This document shows, one piece after another, positions 23,852-36,800 of a stretch of 64,000 bases of DNA. The notes below the pieces were generated by a model. The model was not told the origin of the DNA and ran no database searches. It saw nothing but the letters and a program-made list of their open reading frames with translations. Position numbers and translations under genes: made by a program. The number at the start of each line of letters is the position of its first letter. Position 1 is the first letter of the stretch. This stretch comes from Nymphaea colorata (Eukaryota; Streptophyta; Magnoliopsida; Nymphaeales; Nymphaeaceae): positions 15,296,354 to 15,360,353 of the forward strand of contig NC_045139.1 in assembly GCF_008831285.2 (NCBI RefSeq), written 5' to 3'.

Positions 23852-26800
23852 TTTTCCGGCGGGAGAACCGGAAGTTGAAGAGGGGACGAGTAACGAGGTG
23901 TGGGGAAAAGGAAATCGACGACGGAGAGGAGAGGGAGAGAAGTGAAACGCCGCCCTTCCTTCACGTATGCGACTTTTGGCATGGACGTATAGGGGCTTGG
24001 CTTTTCTACTTTTCTCTTTTAATTTTCATACGCACCTATAAATTTAACCGATTTTTCAGAAAACGGCCGTAGCCTTATGGCATGAACTACAAATTGCCAC
24101 TTATGTTGAATTTTACGATTTAATTATTACCCGTTATATTGGTCCCCCCCCCCCTTTTTTCCTTATTTAAAAAGATTTAAAAAAAGATATTTTTTATTTT
24201 ATAGATTTACTAGGAGCAGCACCCATAAAAATCAATAATAAAACACTAAAAATATAACCTATACCATGCCCCTCAAGTAGAATTACCAAATCAACAATAA
24301 AACACTAAAAATCAGTTCATCGTAAGTGCCGATATCTCAAGAATCCTCTATGTTTGAATTGTATCGATTTTAAATCCTTGAATTTGAGATTTTGATGCCA
24401 AGATCTCAAACCACTTTGGATATAATATCAAAGGTGCATGAAAAAGTTTTATTCCTGCTCAAAATGGAGGATCGAATTACCTGGATCCAAGATCCACGGG
24501 TCAGATCTTATGGGAGAGCCATGAATTTGAAGAATGTCAAGTGAAGGGTTTGACACAAGATTCGAGAAATAAACATGCATGGATTCCTACATCATATCTT
24601 GTTGTCACTTGGCATCGTTCGACGGACAAAGGATCAAACATCCCTCTCGATATCTATGCAGGCATGCAAACACGGACAAGGTCTAAAAGTCTGCGTTTTC
24701 CTCCATATCATACCAAAGCTCCTCCTTCTCGAGATATATTAGTTAATTACACTATACTTCTTGCTCAAATCCAGATAAAAAGAATCCAATTCTTATCGTC
24801 TTTTTTGTATTGGTGATGTTTCTCAAGATGATTTAGAGAATCGTAATCAATCCTCTTTTCATTTGGTGCCCAGATCTTCTAGCAGTTTTCCCTTGCCGTT
24901 TCTGTGGCTAAACTTATGAAAATCCTTTATAGATGAAGAAAGATTAACAATAACGGGATACCAGGACTAAAAGTATCAAACTCTCTCTGATAAAAAAATT
25001 GATCAGTAAATCTTGTACAATTGAGAGCTACTATTTTTTTTCCCTTGTAATTGAATGTGAGATTCTAGTGGTCAGTGGCAGACACACTTATATTTTTCAT
25101 AAAATTTTATAATAACATTAATCATAATGTATACATTTTTTAAGGAGTATTCGGATATTTTTTTCAAAAAAAAAAATAATGGGTTTTCAAGTTTTGGTCA
25201 TGGTTAAAAATATATGACATGTCCAATAAAACGTTGTTTTTTCTCCTCCCATATGCATGCACGAAATGAAGAGTTGATTAAAAAATGGCAGAGAAAGTAG
25301 CAACTTTTGAATGCAATGGATGCCAATTAACAAGCAAGTTGGCAGGATGGCATTTAGTTCTTTTGTATTCTCTTTCAAGAAAATGCAATCTTTTTATCTT
25401 ATGATCATACAAATGGCAAATTTTTATCATTAATGAGAAAAAAAAGCAACTTGGTAAATGCGTTTGTTATTATTTAATGTAGGTGTCCTTTGCTCATTAA
25501 CAATAAATATGAAGTTATGAACTTTAAAGAATGGCCTGTTTTGCTTAATAAATAGGGTGAAGCTTTTAATATTGTTGCGGCCATGCCTAACCTTTTCACG
25601 ATCAATTAAAACGGTTCAGGGTCTTCTTCCAATCTTATTTATTTCATCAATTGAAACTAAAGAACCTCCCATCCATATTATATAACTCTAAAAGGGGACC
25701 TGATTTTAGTGAACGAAACCAGCATTCTTGAAGGGACACTCGTTAAACAAGACTGCAATTTTTCCCTGAAGCATTTTTTCTAGGGCTTTATGTCAAAACT
25801 TTTCTAAATTCCATTGAGATTTGCATGAAAGTACTATATCTTCCATTTTCTTCCGCTGTTATTTCTTGATGAATTCTCTGTGTGTTGTAAAAATGAGGAT
25901 AGAGCTAGGAATTTTCCGTCGAGGAGCCAAATTATATTTTCAAAATTTGGACAAAAGCCAAACTATATATTTTCCAAAAACTTTATATAGGTTAAACTAA
26001 AACTTTTAAAAATTACGAGCAGTAACTTTCTTACCCTAAAAAAACTGAGTCGGAGCCATGGCTCCTGACGGCTCCCTGGCTCCACCAATGGTTAAAATCA
26101 CCTTCAAAACCTAATTGCATTCTTTCTCAAAATCAGAATTTGCCAAGGTTCAATCAATTCAAGAACAATCATCAAGAACAAAAAGTTTGAAATACTTTTG
26201 AAAAAACAGAATGGCTACCTACTATCTTAGTTCATAATACATGATTTCAAGGGCTGGATTAAGCTGGACCTATGTTCAGATAGAACCAGCCACATATGGT
26301 GCCCACACCAGACCTAAGTCACTGCCCCGCAAGCACTCGTCTTCTTAAACAAAAGATCGGTTAGTGCTACTCAACCAAAATTTTCTGGCTCTGCCGCTGA
26401 CTACCGTGCTGATTGAAGCCAATTTTAACAACACTTAAAGAAGTGATTTGCGGAGAACGGTATTTTTATTAGCAAAATGAATGCAACTTATGTGCCTTAA
26501 ACACTTTTGCAAAAGAAGTGTGATCCTGGTTGCTTTTGGGTGGCATCATGTACAAAAAGTGAAAAGAAAGAAGGTAAGCATCTCAAGCCACTCACATGGC
26601 CGCTATGACCTAATTAACAATTCTCTGTTTATCTTTGCAATAATATTATTGTACATAACATATTCTGCTTTCTTAGCGTTGATCAATCTTGTTATTGGCT
26701 GCCCGGAAAAGGGGAAAAGGACGCCAATTAGGGAAGTGATATTTATGAGTGTTCACCTTTTTACAAAGTTATTGCTCATCACATGTTTGTTATAAAAATT

Positions 26801-29800
26801 TACCCATGTGTCTTTAATTCCTTCTTTAAAATACTACAAAGTTCCTTTCCCTTTTCTTATTCTGAATTCTCATTGATCCAGCATTTGATGCATGAGTTAG
26901 GCCTAAAATAATTTAGATGAAGACTCCAAACTAAAGAGATTAGAGATTATAGGGATGTTAATGGGTCATATTCAAATTTGATATACTTTTAACTACATCC
27001 ACTTTTTCGAATACTCATATAATCGTATTTGAATACGAATGAAGGAAAGTCATATCCAAATCCGAAATCTGATTTTACAATCTGAATTTCATTTTTTACG
27101 TTCATATCCGAATCCGAATTTTTAGTTGAATCCAGCTCATTTTTAAAATGTAAGAGCATTGTATGTCAGATATTTAGTTGAAACTCAATCTGATCCGAAT
27201 CCAATTTGATACATATGTATACCAAACCCGAATCTGATCGGATGTCATCTCGTAGATTAGAATTTGATTCAATTTCTTAATTGGTAAATCAAATAGAAAT
27301 GGATTTAATTGAGATCCATGTTAAATTGAGATCAAGCTCTACACTCCAACGACTAGGTAAATCAAATAGAAAGTTATTTAATTTCAGTACAATTAAGAGC
27401 ACCAGCCATTTCATGTGCAAGGATGATGAAGATGAAACTGAAATTGGTAGTTTCATTTCAGATCATCTCTTTAAAACAGATGCCAACTCGAGCTTATCAA
27501 GTCTACTTGATCAAGCATTTCCACTTAAAACATTCAAAAGAAGAAAGGCGGCGCAAAGTGCAAGAGACAGTGTATCAAGCATTGACAGTGGCGGAGCCAC
27601 AGTGAAATAAATAACCATGGTAACTTTTTTTCATGGGATAACTGACTAAAATATACGTCTCTCTATTATGGAAGGTTGATGTGAGCAGAGCACATAGTTT
27701 TGTCCATAACTATGGGTGCAAAAGTAATAAATACTTAGAATACCAACAAGAGAATAGTTTGATGAATATACATGTATTACTGCTATCTATGTGCGCGTGC
27801 GCTCAGTTTCTAGTTTCTACTAACTTTATAAGAAAAAAGTAAATACAAAGTGTTTGTATTGGCTCAGTTCGTCGGAGTGGGAAAAAGAGAAGTAAAGAAA
27901 CTCATCTACTGTCACACACACAATCTGCTGTTCAAACAAAGTACAGTCAAGTTTGATAGGAGTCAGTATGCAAGTTTCCAATTGTGCAATCTCAGAAAGG
28001 AGCCTTACTCACTGGTCCTGTTCTTAAGTCTAGAACACAGAAATAATGGTTCTTTTGATTGTTCGATCTGCTGTTTCTATAGCCGATTGTTTCTTCAAGT
28101 GCTCCTCCTGTACTTAGTCCGATGGCTCCATTTTGGTGTTGTTCATACAAGAATTTGTGATAATGAACTTTATAAGATCAAAACGGGTTTCTGAATCAAT
28201 AGAACACTTCTTATTGAGGTTAAATTTAGGAATAGTTTGGCAATGATAACGTATTCTTATTGTCTTCCAAAAAAAAGGGGGCAGATTCATATGACAGTGT
28301 AATGAATATGTATTTCGGTTTCATTATTCTGCTACTCATAAAACATTGTAACACAATGTTTCATAAATCTGTCTCAATCTTTGGGTTATATTCATAAAAT
28401 TATTATAAACAAACACCAGATTTTACTACTATGCAAAAAAAAAAAAAAAATCCAGATTGTCAATTTATGGCCGAAATCTCGGAGTTTAGATTATAGTCTT
28501 GATATCTGAGGCTACAAAACGCACGTTAATACATGGAAAGACAGGTTAAACCCTCAAAAAGAGGAAAACTTAAAAGCCAGAACAAAATCATCAAACAGTT
28601 TCCACAACTAACTGGTGATTATTTGCTTTGATCTTCAAAGGCTACGATAATTATGAGAAGATTTCTGGTAAGCTTTATTCATCTTAACGCAGAAATCAAG
28701 TTTTCTTCCTTTTCACAGCTTTCCATGGAGCTGTTGATTTGAAAGAATTTTCTTCATTTAGTTGCATTTTACTACTAAATAGTCATAAGATCGTATGTAC
28801 AATCATAACTAAACTAACTAGAATACAAGGAAAACATGAAAATATCGTGTGCGTGTGACTCTATGGACTTATAAATGCTGTTACCATTCCTCAAACTGAA
28901 AAAACAATGCTTTCACCCAATATGCTGTGATGGCAAAGATAGATGCACTCCTGTTTGCTTGTCAAAAATCGTGCCTTGAATACTTCTTTTAAAGAAAACT
29001 TAGATTCTTAGTTCAATCGATCAATATAACAACTGCTTTAAATTACTGGCAGAGCCACATGTGGGCAGTTGCTCATATGGACTCACATAAATTAATTTAT
29101 TGCATCTTGGTGCTACTCAGTATTTAATATGTATCTGATGGGTCTAAAATCAGGTTATTATATATTGGTGGCCCTCAGCTATATATATGTATTGGTATAT
29201 CCCAGACCGCGTATGTCAGGGATAAATATTCAGACTACTTAATTTTTTATCAAAATGCATTTAAAACAATGTTAGAACATTTACATGTTTCAATTTAACA
29301 TAAAAGAAGTCTTAATTCAAGTTGTTTTATAAAAAAAAAGAAATTAACTTTTCTACTAATAAAAATTTGAGGTTATGGTAGCCATTGATTTTTCAATTGC
29401 TATAAAAACATTGTTTGACTGAAAAAAAAAAATATTACCACACTGTATGTGTCTCATCAAAACATTATTTAGATCATATCAGTATGGTTGGATTGTGCAA
29501 AAAAGCATTTAAACAATATATGTGTCTCACCTCTTAAGCATTCTTTAGGTACGTATGAAGCCTTCATTAGATATGCTTGTCTGCACATCAATTATCTAGT
29601 GATCGTAACAGTGGTAGTTCCTTCTACTACGTATGATGAAAACAGGGAACAGACTTGCATTGAAGGCATTTATTTCATAGCGGGGAGTGGGAACAATGGA
29701 GGGCCATCGCTCATCATTCATTATGAAAGCATGGGGTTCTCGCATTCACTGACATCATAAATAGTTACAAAACAACTCTCTCTATAGCTTTCCTTTTGAA

Positions 29801-31039
29801 AGAAACTATCTCGAGCCAAACAACAACGGTGAGTCAGAAATGAATGGCCATGAATCAAATCACGCCAATTCTGATAACATCGATCGAAACCTTCATAGAC
29901 TAGCTAAATCTGGAAATGAGCTCAAATAAGTATAATATTTCGTGTCTTTTCCTTTCTTTTCTTGCTGCTGGGAGAGAAGTGATGGCACCGACACTAATTT
30001 TTTGTTGTAGGAGCCAAACTATAATTTTAAAATTTTAACACAAGCTGAAATAAAAATTTTCAAAATTTTTATATATATTAAACTATTTTTTTTATTTACA
30101 TATAAATTTTTAAAGTTTTTAAAATATGAAAGGGGGCCAAGGGCCGCTTCCTTCTACTCCTTGTGATAGAGCTAGAAATTGTTGGAGTGTGGAGCATGAT
30201 CTATACTAAATAGACATTTTAATTTAGGTGGATCCAAAATGCTTAAGAGATGAGGGTTAACTCTGTGCGGTCATGGACGTAGGAGAACTTTGTTTCTGAA
30301 CCACTTAAAAATCCTTGTGCTTTTTTTTTTTTTCCTTTCTCTTCTTTGTTTCTCTTGTTGATTTCATGAGTGTGGGAAAGAGGGCGTTGTTCTTATTAGA
30401 GCCGAGAAATGACTATGATGCTAGGTCTGTGTGGGCAATTGCCTACACAAGCCCCCACTTGCCTCCTCCACCATGTGTTCACCTAGAGCTCATCTAAAAA
30501 ATAAACAAATGACTGAGGTTAGGCAGATATTATTTATCCACTTACCACAAAGTATTGAACTGATCTTATGTTCTTTTATCGAAACGCAGGTCCAGTTTGG
30601 TTATTGATTATTCTCATAAAAGCACTGATGCGGTTGCAGCCTCTTTCTCAAACAAGAATTAAAAATAGAAGACGCATTAGTTAGAACAACTACTTAAATT
30701 AGATCAGCAGTCCTAGTTGTATATACATGTCATGAGGGTTGCTGTGGCTTTCAATTTCATTTATTTTAACTTCGATTGGCATCTACTTCGCCATTAACTT
30801 GATGTAGCAGCACAGGCGCTTCCAAAGTTGATCCGGTGCATGAAAGTGATGCTTGGTTTCTAAACATTACCTTAAGCCTAGGCCTTTTCTTGTGGCAAAA
30901 AATATGTCTGGGTTTTGAGTATTCCTTAATATATGGTCAATGAGATGACCAGCTTTTTGAAGTCTAATAAGTTGAGATGGAACCCAAAAGGTCATAATAT
31001 AGCTGGTCCGTACTCCATCCTCAGTTTGATTCTCCTAAT

Positions 31040-31491
31040 TAGGGGTGAACACGAGCCCGAGTTTAGTTAGCTCGAGCTCGACAGAAGCAGCGCGAGCTCA
31101 ACTCGACAGTTACGTGTTGAGCTTGAGCTCGACTCGATTATGACTCGACAAACTCGTTTGGATAAAATTGGCATTCATCGTTATGTGTTGAGTTCGAGCT
31201 CGATTAAGGCTCGACAAACTCATTTTAATAGATTTGATATTCGCCATTACGTGTTGAGCTCAAGCTCGACTCGATTAAGGCTTGACAAACTCGTAAACTC
31301 GTTTGAATATATCGACTTGATTAATGATCGACAAACTCGATTAAGGCTTGAGGTAGACTCGACAGTTATGTGTTGAGCTCGAATTAAACTCAATTATTTG
31401 AACTAATCGACTCATGAACTCGAGCTCGACTCATTAAGCAAATGGCTCGGCTTGAACTCGTTTACAAGCTGTGCTCGAGTGTTCACCACTA
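31040..31491. mobile_element. hAT-type MITE with perfect 8-bp target duplication
   Basis: The left end is TAGGGGTGAACACGAGC and the right end reversed is TAGTGGTGAACACTCGAGC. The element is flanked by a perfect direct repeat CTCCTAAT (31032-31039 and 31492-31499). An 8-bp duplication with ends starting TAGGGGTG is the signature of the hAT superfamily. The 452-bp interior is an array of degenerate words such as GAGCTCGACTCGATTA and CGACAAACTCG and has no transposase, so it is non-autonomous. Confidence 0.88.
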
Positions 31492-32334
31492 CTCCTAATG
31501 GTATTCATCTGTGTGCGTAAACAGTAATACACATGACACTTACAAGGAAACAATATGATGTGGCTTCACCTCTGAAGTACGGCAAAAAAGTAAAGGTTGT
31601 CTTCTTCCCAAGATTAATGCAAGTGACTTGATCGCCAATTAAAGTGGCATTTCCTTCCAATGCACTGAATAAAGATAAGCGTCTAGGAACTTGAAAAAAC
31701 ATTAATTGGAAGTTTATCCTAAGAAATATTTCGAGGTCGTAGCTCCCACTAGTGCTAGATTATCCCATATTTTTTACCCTTTTAAGATGTCAAACATTTC
31801 GATTTTGATAAAACTTTATCATTCATAAACATCACAACAATGCTAAATCTTGTGAAATTTAACCACTCCCCTGCTTAAAAATGCAAAGTACAAATTCTTT
31901 TCTCTATTCGCCCATCAGATTTGCAGCCGTAAATTCTTTTCTATCTCTATCTTATTTTGAAGTGCTTGAGGTTGGATCCACGGTTGGTAGCCAGCTAGAA
32001 GCTTAGCTTGAGTGAAAACCAAGTTGAGCTCGGCTCGGCTCAGTGGCCACATGAGAACTTGAACTTGTATCCTTCTCTTGCATCAATGCAATGCTTTTAA
32101 GCATTTAAGAAGAACTGCACATGCTCCTTCCTTTTCATTAAGGACGTCAATATATCTATTTGAATCGGATATCCGTCTAAAACGTTATGAACAAATAGGA
32201 TATGGAAAACAATTTAATATTCATTCACGAAATCGGGTTAGATTCGAATTTAAGAAATGACATCTGAATCAGGTATACATAAATCTGATCAGATTTGGAT
32301 ATGAATTCAGATTGGGTTTATTTTTAAACAAATA

Positions 32335-32335
<1 letters not shown>

Positions 32336-32428
<93 letters not shown>
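32336..32428. repeat. (TA)n microsatellite, ~46 units
   Basis: Uninterrupted TA dinucleotides of about 93 bases, inserted in the degenerate ATCCGAAT-type repeat. Confidence 0.97.
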
Positions 32429-32430
<2 letters not shown>

Positions 32431-33809
32431 CTCTTACATTTTGAAAATTGACCAAATTTGGTTTAAAATTCGGATGTAGATATGAATGTAAAAATCGGAT
32501 TTGGATTATAAAATCAGATTTTAGATTCGAATTCGGATTTAGATATAACTTTTTTGCATCCCGAGCAAGCGTTTCAAGGGCTCACCATCTAGAGCACATC
32601 ATCATTTATCCTCCGAGCCAAGCTCGAGCCCAGCAACTCGGCTCGCCGTTACCAACCGGTTGACTGGAAAAGTCAAAATGTCTCTGGATATTTTGTACCA
32701 TGAATTTGGAAAGGCAACTTTTATCTTACAAATCAAGGAACCCGTTGGCCCTACCCATCCACACAACGCGTATCGTTCTTTTCATGGATTGTGCTACATT
32801 ACCGGCCCTCAATCAGCGTCACAATCTCAGAATTCAGAAAAAGATATCTCCATGTGATGCAAATGATTGATAGCATTGGATTTGAGATCGGAGACTGATT
32901 TTTGGACAATGTATGTTTCGTTAAATCCATAACTAAAACAAAACTTACTAGCAAAATACTTTATCTTTATTGCAGAAATTAAATTGTAATGTGTTTGATA
33001 AGGAAAACATTATGTTCTCGAAAATATATGCATTCTTATTAAAAACAAAACATAAATATATGTTTTTAAATTTGAAATTTAAAATGTTTAACATAACAGC
33101 TCAATATTTTCTAAGCATAATACGATTGCAGTAATTTTGTTAAGAAAAAATCCGGTGACCGGCCGGATCTGAAACAGACACAAAGCCTATGAACTAAAAG
33201 AGCTTCGCCGTCACCGCCGGGCGCCGAGATCCAATACGAATTACGATCCCGGGTGCTCAAATGGACCCCACCGGATCCGGGCCGACTGGAGCTCCGCCCG
33301 AATCTAAAAAGCCAAAAAGATAAAATCCCCCGAGGGCCATCCGTTGCAAGGAGAGGCTCCCGAAACGTTAAGGGTGGTTTCGTCATTGTACATGGTTGAA
33401 TTAAAGAGGGAAGCGGAGAAAATGGTAGAAAATTTACCGCGTAGATGATGACGGTCCGCAGGGATCTTCCCCACGGACCCACCGCATCATGCAACTTCCG
33501 CCTCTCCCGCTGCTTCTTCACTCTTCATCACTCTCAGTTTCCCCGCGACGGCCATTAACGACTCTTCTCGCCTCCCCTCTCCCCCTCGCCGTCCTTCTTG
33601 CAGGCCTTTCTCGGAGGGGAATTGAAGTGGACGAGGAGAAACGAGGGGCTAAGAAATCTACCGGTCCTGATTTGAGTTCCTCGGATTTCTCTTTTTGTTC
33701 TTGTATTTGTTTCTGGATTTGTTCTTTACGAGATAGGAAGTGTTAAAGTCTATCTGGCGGCGCCGACAGAAAAGAGCAGGGGCATATTTCTGATGAGAAT
33801 CGGGAAGAG

Positions 33810-33861
33810 ATGAAGGGGAAGAATGCTCTCCCTCTCGTTACCTTTGAATACAAGCGGTGAT

Positions 33862-33897
<36 letters not shown>

Positions 33898-36800
33898 CTC
33901 TCTGTGTGTTTATTCTGGGAAAAGATTGCGATTCAGGGCGAGCTGTACTGTTTTTTTCAGCGTTTTGACAAATTGCTAGATCTGCGTCGAGATCTCCGTT
34001 GAACCGTTCAAAATCTTGTCATCCGTGTAAGAACGGCGGGAACAATACGGTTGATAGTTGTCTTGATAATCTTAGATCTTGACACGTCTCGCTCGCAACC
34101 ACGCGGTTTGCAGTCCCGAGATACTCGGGAATTCTCGTTTCTTGTTTTTGGCTGGCATTTTCGTGTAACAAGTGGAGTCTTCTGCGCTCTTCGTCCGTCC
34201 GTTTCTTCTTTCCGCTGTTCCAAGACGAGGTTTGGTGGAATATAGAAGATCGAGAGTGCGTGGGATTGTGTGGGTTCTCCGACTTTGTCAGAATCTGGGG
34301 AAACCGGGGTTTTGCTGGATCGTGCTTGTGGTATCCTGACCTCGGTGCCTGCTTTGTGAATCTTGGGGATCTGGGTTTCGGATTGCAGAGAATGCGCGTT
34401 TCTGAAACTGCATTCTCGTTTTGTTTGGGAAGCTACGGTTGCACTTGGGTACCAACCTGTAGCTAGGAATTTGGTTAGGATAAGCTCCTTTTCATTGCTC
34501 TTTTTTGTCCTTTAGTGGCGGATTGGTGAATGGAGTCGTCAGGCTTTGGGCTTCTATGGTTCGACGAAAAACTGGTCTCATAGTGTTATGGGTGTGAGGT
34601 TCTGTGTTTGCGTGACTCAGGAACGCGGTAAAATTCTCAGGATGCACTGGAATATATGAAGTTATTCCATTCTTGTGAAGCGACTTCTCGTGGCTTTGTC
34701 CATACTTTCAACTGTTTCTGCTTTTGGTATGAGTGGATATGAGTGTATCCTGCTGGTCGCTCTCCCGTTTTAGGTATGCGTATTAGAAAAATGGTGCTTC
34801 TAGCTTCTGTTTCCCGGCCACATAAGTGGCGACGGGGAAATGTTCTGAAAGAACTCGGCAGATGATGTTCTGATGGAAGTTGAACTGAGGTATAACAGTG
34901 AGCTTTGTCAATGAGGTCTTTTAACACCATGCTTGTATCTTCTTTATTTGATAAAGGGAAGACATTTCTCGTTTATATTTTATGAGTCCATCCTTTTCTT
35001 TTATCTGCAAAGTGTCCTTGCGGATACTTGAAGCATTGATAGATGTCTGAATTATTACTAACAGGGATGCATATGGGTTCGCTGTGCGGCCGCAGCACTT
35101 GCAGAGATATCGTGAATATGCTAACATCTACAAGGTATGCATTTACTGCTTGCTTATTTACCGATTCTGTAATTGGCTTTTAGAAAATTTACAGTATTTG
35201 GCTGCCAATTTCTAAAGAACAAGAAAATTTTCAGGAGGAGGAGGAAGAGAGATCGGAGAGATGGGACAACTTCCTGGAAAACCTTGAAGAATCTGCACAG
35301 CTACTGGAAAACGGATCCCCTGCAGGGAGTGGTGCTGCTAATGTGGACCATGAGGTGACTGTTAATGATGAAGAGGGTCGTCTAAGTGGTAATCAATGTA
35401 TTAGCGCCAACGGGAATGCATCAGAGAAAGAAGGAGCACCCAGGGAACCGAGGGTTCATAAGGTTCAGATATGGACACAAGTTAGACCATTGCTTAGGAC
35501 GATTGAACATATGATGTGTGCCCGTGTCGGGAAAGGGAAAGTGTTGAGGAAAATCGAGTCTGACCTGGGTAGCGGTCTTGCAATCGTTGACGAGAAAAAG
35601 CAAGGAAAGCAAGGGATTTCTACTAAGACACATGCGGGAGCATCTGAAGAGGATTCTGAAGAAGAGTTTTATGATGTAGAGAGATCGGACCCGGTCCAAG
35701 ATGCAAATGACAACCCAGGTTCAGCAACTAGTTCCGTCGGTGATGTGGTTGTTCCAGAAATTTTTGGTCCTTGGAGAGAAGAGCTGGAATGCCTTGTCCA
35801 TGGGGGCGTTCCAATGGCTTTAAGAGGAGAAGTATGCTGCGCTTTTTATGATTCTTTTAGATTTTGTCATTCCATAACATGGACTTAGCGGGTAGATTTC
35901 CATGATGTTATTACTTGGTCATGGTCGAAGATTGTATGTATTTTTTTTTTCTTGCAGCTATGGCAAGCATTTGTTGGTGTGAAGGCGCGCAGAATCGAGA
36001 ATTATTATACTGATCTACTTGCGGTGGAGGACTTTGCTCAAGCTGAAAATGCAGATGATGACGGCCTTTTAGAAATTGATACTAACGGATCAGCGAGGTG
36101 CCATGGAGTAGTACCTGAAAAATGGAAGGGGCAGATCGAGAAGGTTGGCAAATCAATCGAGTTTGGAGCTTAAAAATATGAAGTTTAAATATGTTTTGAT
36201 TTCTCCTTTATATTGGTGTGTGATTTTCTTGATTAAGCTAGTTGTAGGCTAACTTGTTTGTTTTACAGGATTTACCTCGAACCTTTCCAGGTCATCCTGC
36301 TTTGGATGAGGATGGTCGGAATGCCTTGAGGCGTCTGCTTACAGCATATGCTAGGCACAATCCCTTGGTTGGTTACTGTCAGGTATATTTTCTTGTTGAT
36401 GGTTCGTGACCATGTGTTTTTATCTTGACTAGATTATTTGCAAAATATTGCATATCACCAATTGTCATATTCCAAAGTTCTCAATTGTTAGATGCCTCGA
36501 CCAAAATTATGCTCATTCAATTACACTTGGTCAGGATAGCTTGTTTAACATTGTTGAGAACAAATTCAGATTCATTGCCTATTGTTGTCTATGTCCAGGC
36601 TATGAATTTCTTTGCTGGTTTACTGCTTCTGCTTATGCCTGAAGAGAATGCATTCTGGTGAGTTCGAAGTTTGCTTGTTGACATTCTTGTCTTTTACCTT
36701 TCCGTTGATGTATTAGTGTCCACATTCTGTTTGTTTGCTTTTCTCTATTTTCCTTTATGTGCACATACCTTTTTTTTTTTTGAAATTTTATTTCTATTGT

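Larger units (their letters stand above)
23852..33809. other. 10-kb gene-poor intergenic region with repeat relics
   Basis: No gene with a recognisable domain was found. The first ~100 bases are the GA-rich leader of the minus-strand aminopeptidase. Degenerate ATCCGAAT-type repeat DNA lies at 26950-27250 and 32140-32540. Two related AT-rich stretches (25905-26100 and 30000-30180) carry the words GAGCCAAA(C/T)TATA and end in GC-rich GGAGCCATGGCTCC-like or GGGGCCAAGGGCCG-like sequence, like retrotransposon remnants. A frame at 27281-27610 (109 codons, plus) has no family resemblance I can name and ends next to AGTGGCGGAGCCA, a motif common in plant transposon debris. The final ~330 bases (33480-33809) are the likely promoter and 5' UTR of the RabGAP gene. 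Confidence 0.5.

Noticed and set aside
23102..23982. Long open frames (258 codons on the plus strand, 290 on the minus strand) overlapping aminopeptidase exon 1
   Set aside because: Both are low-complexity (Gly/Glu/Arg or Ser/Pro/Thr) shadows caused by the GC-rich exon. The M1 peptidase frame explains the region completely.
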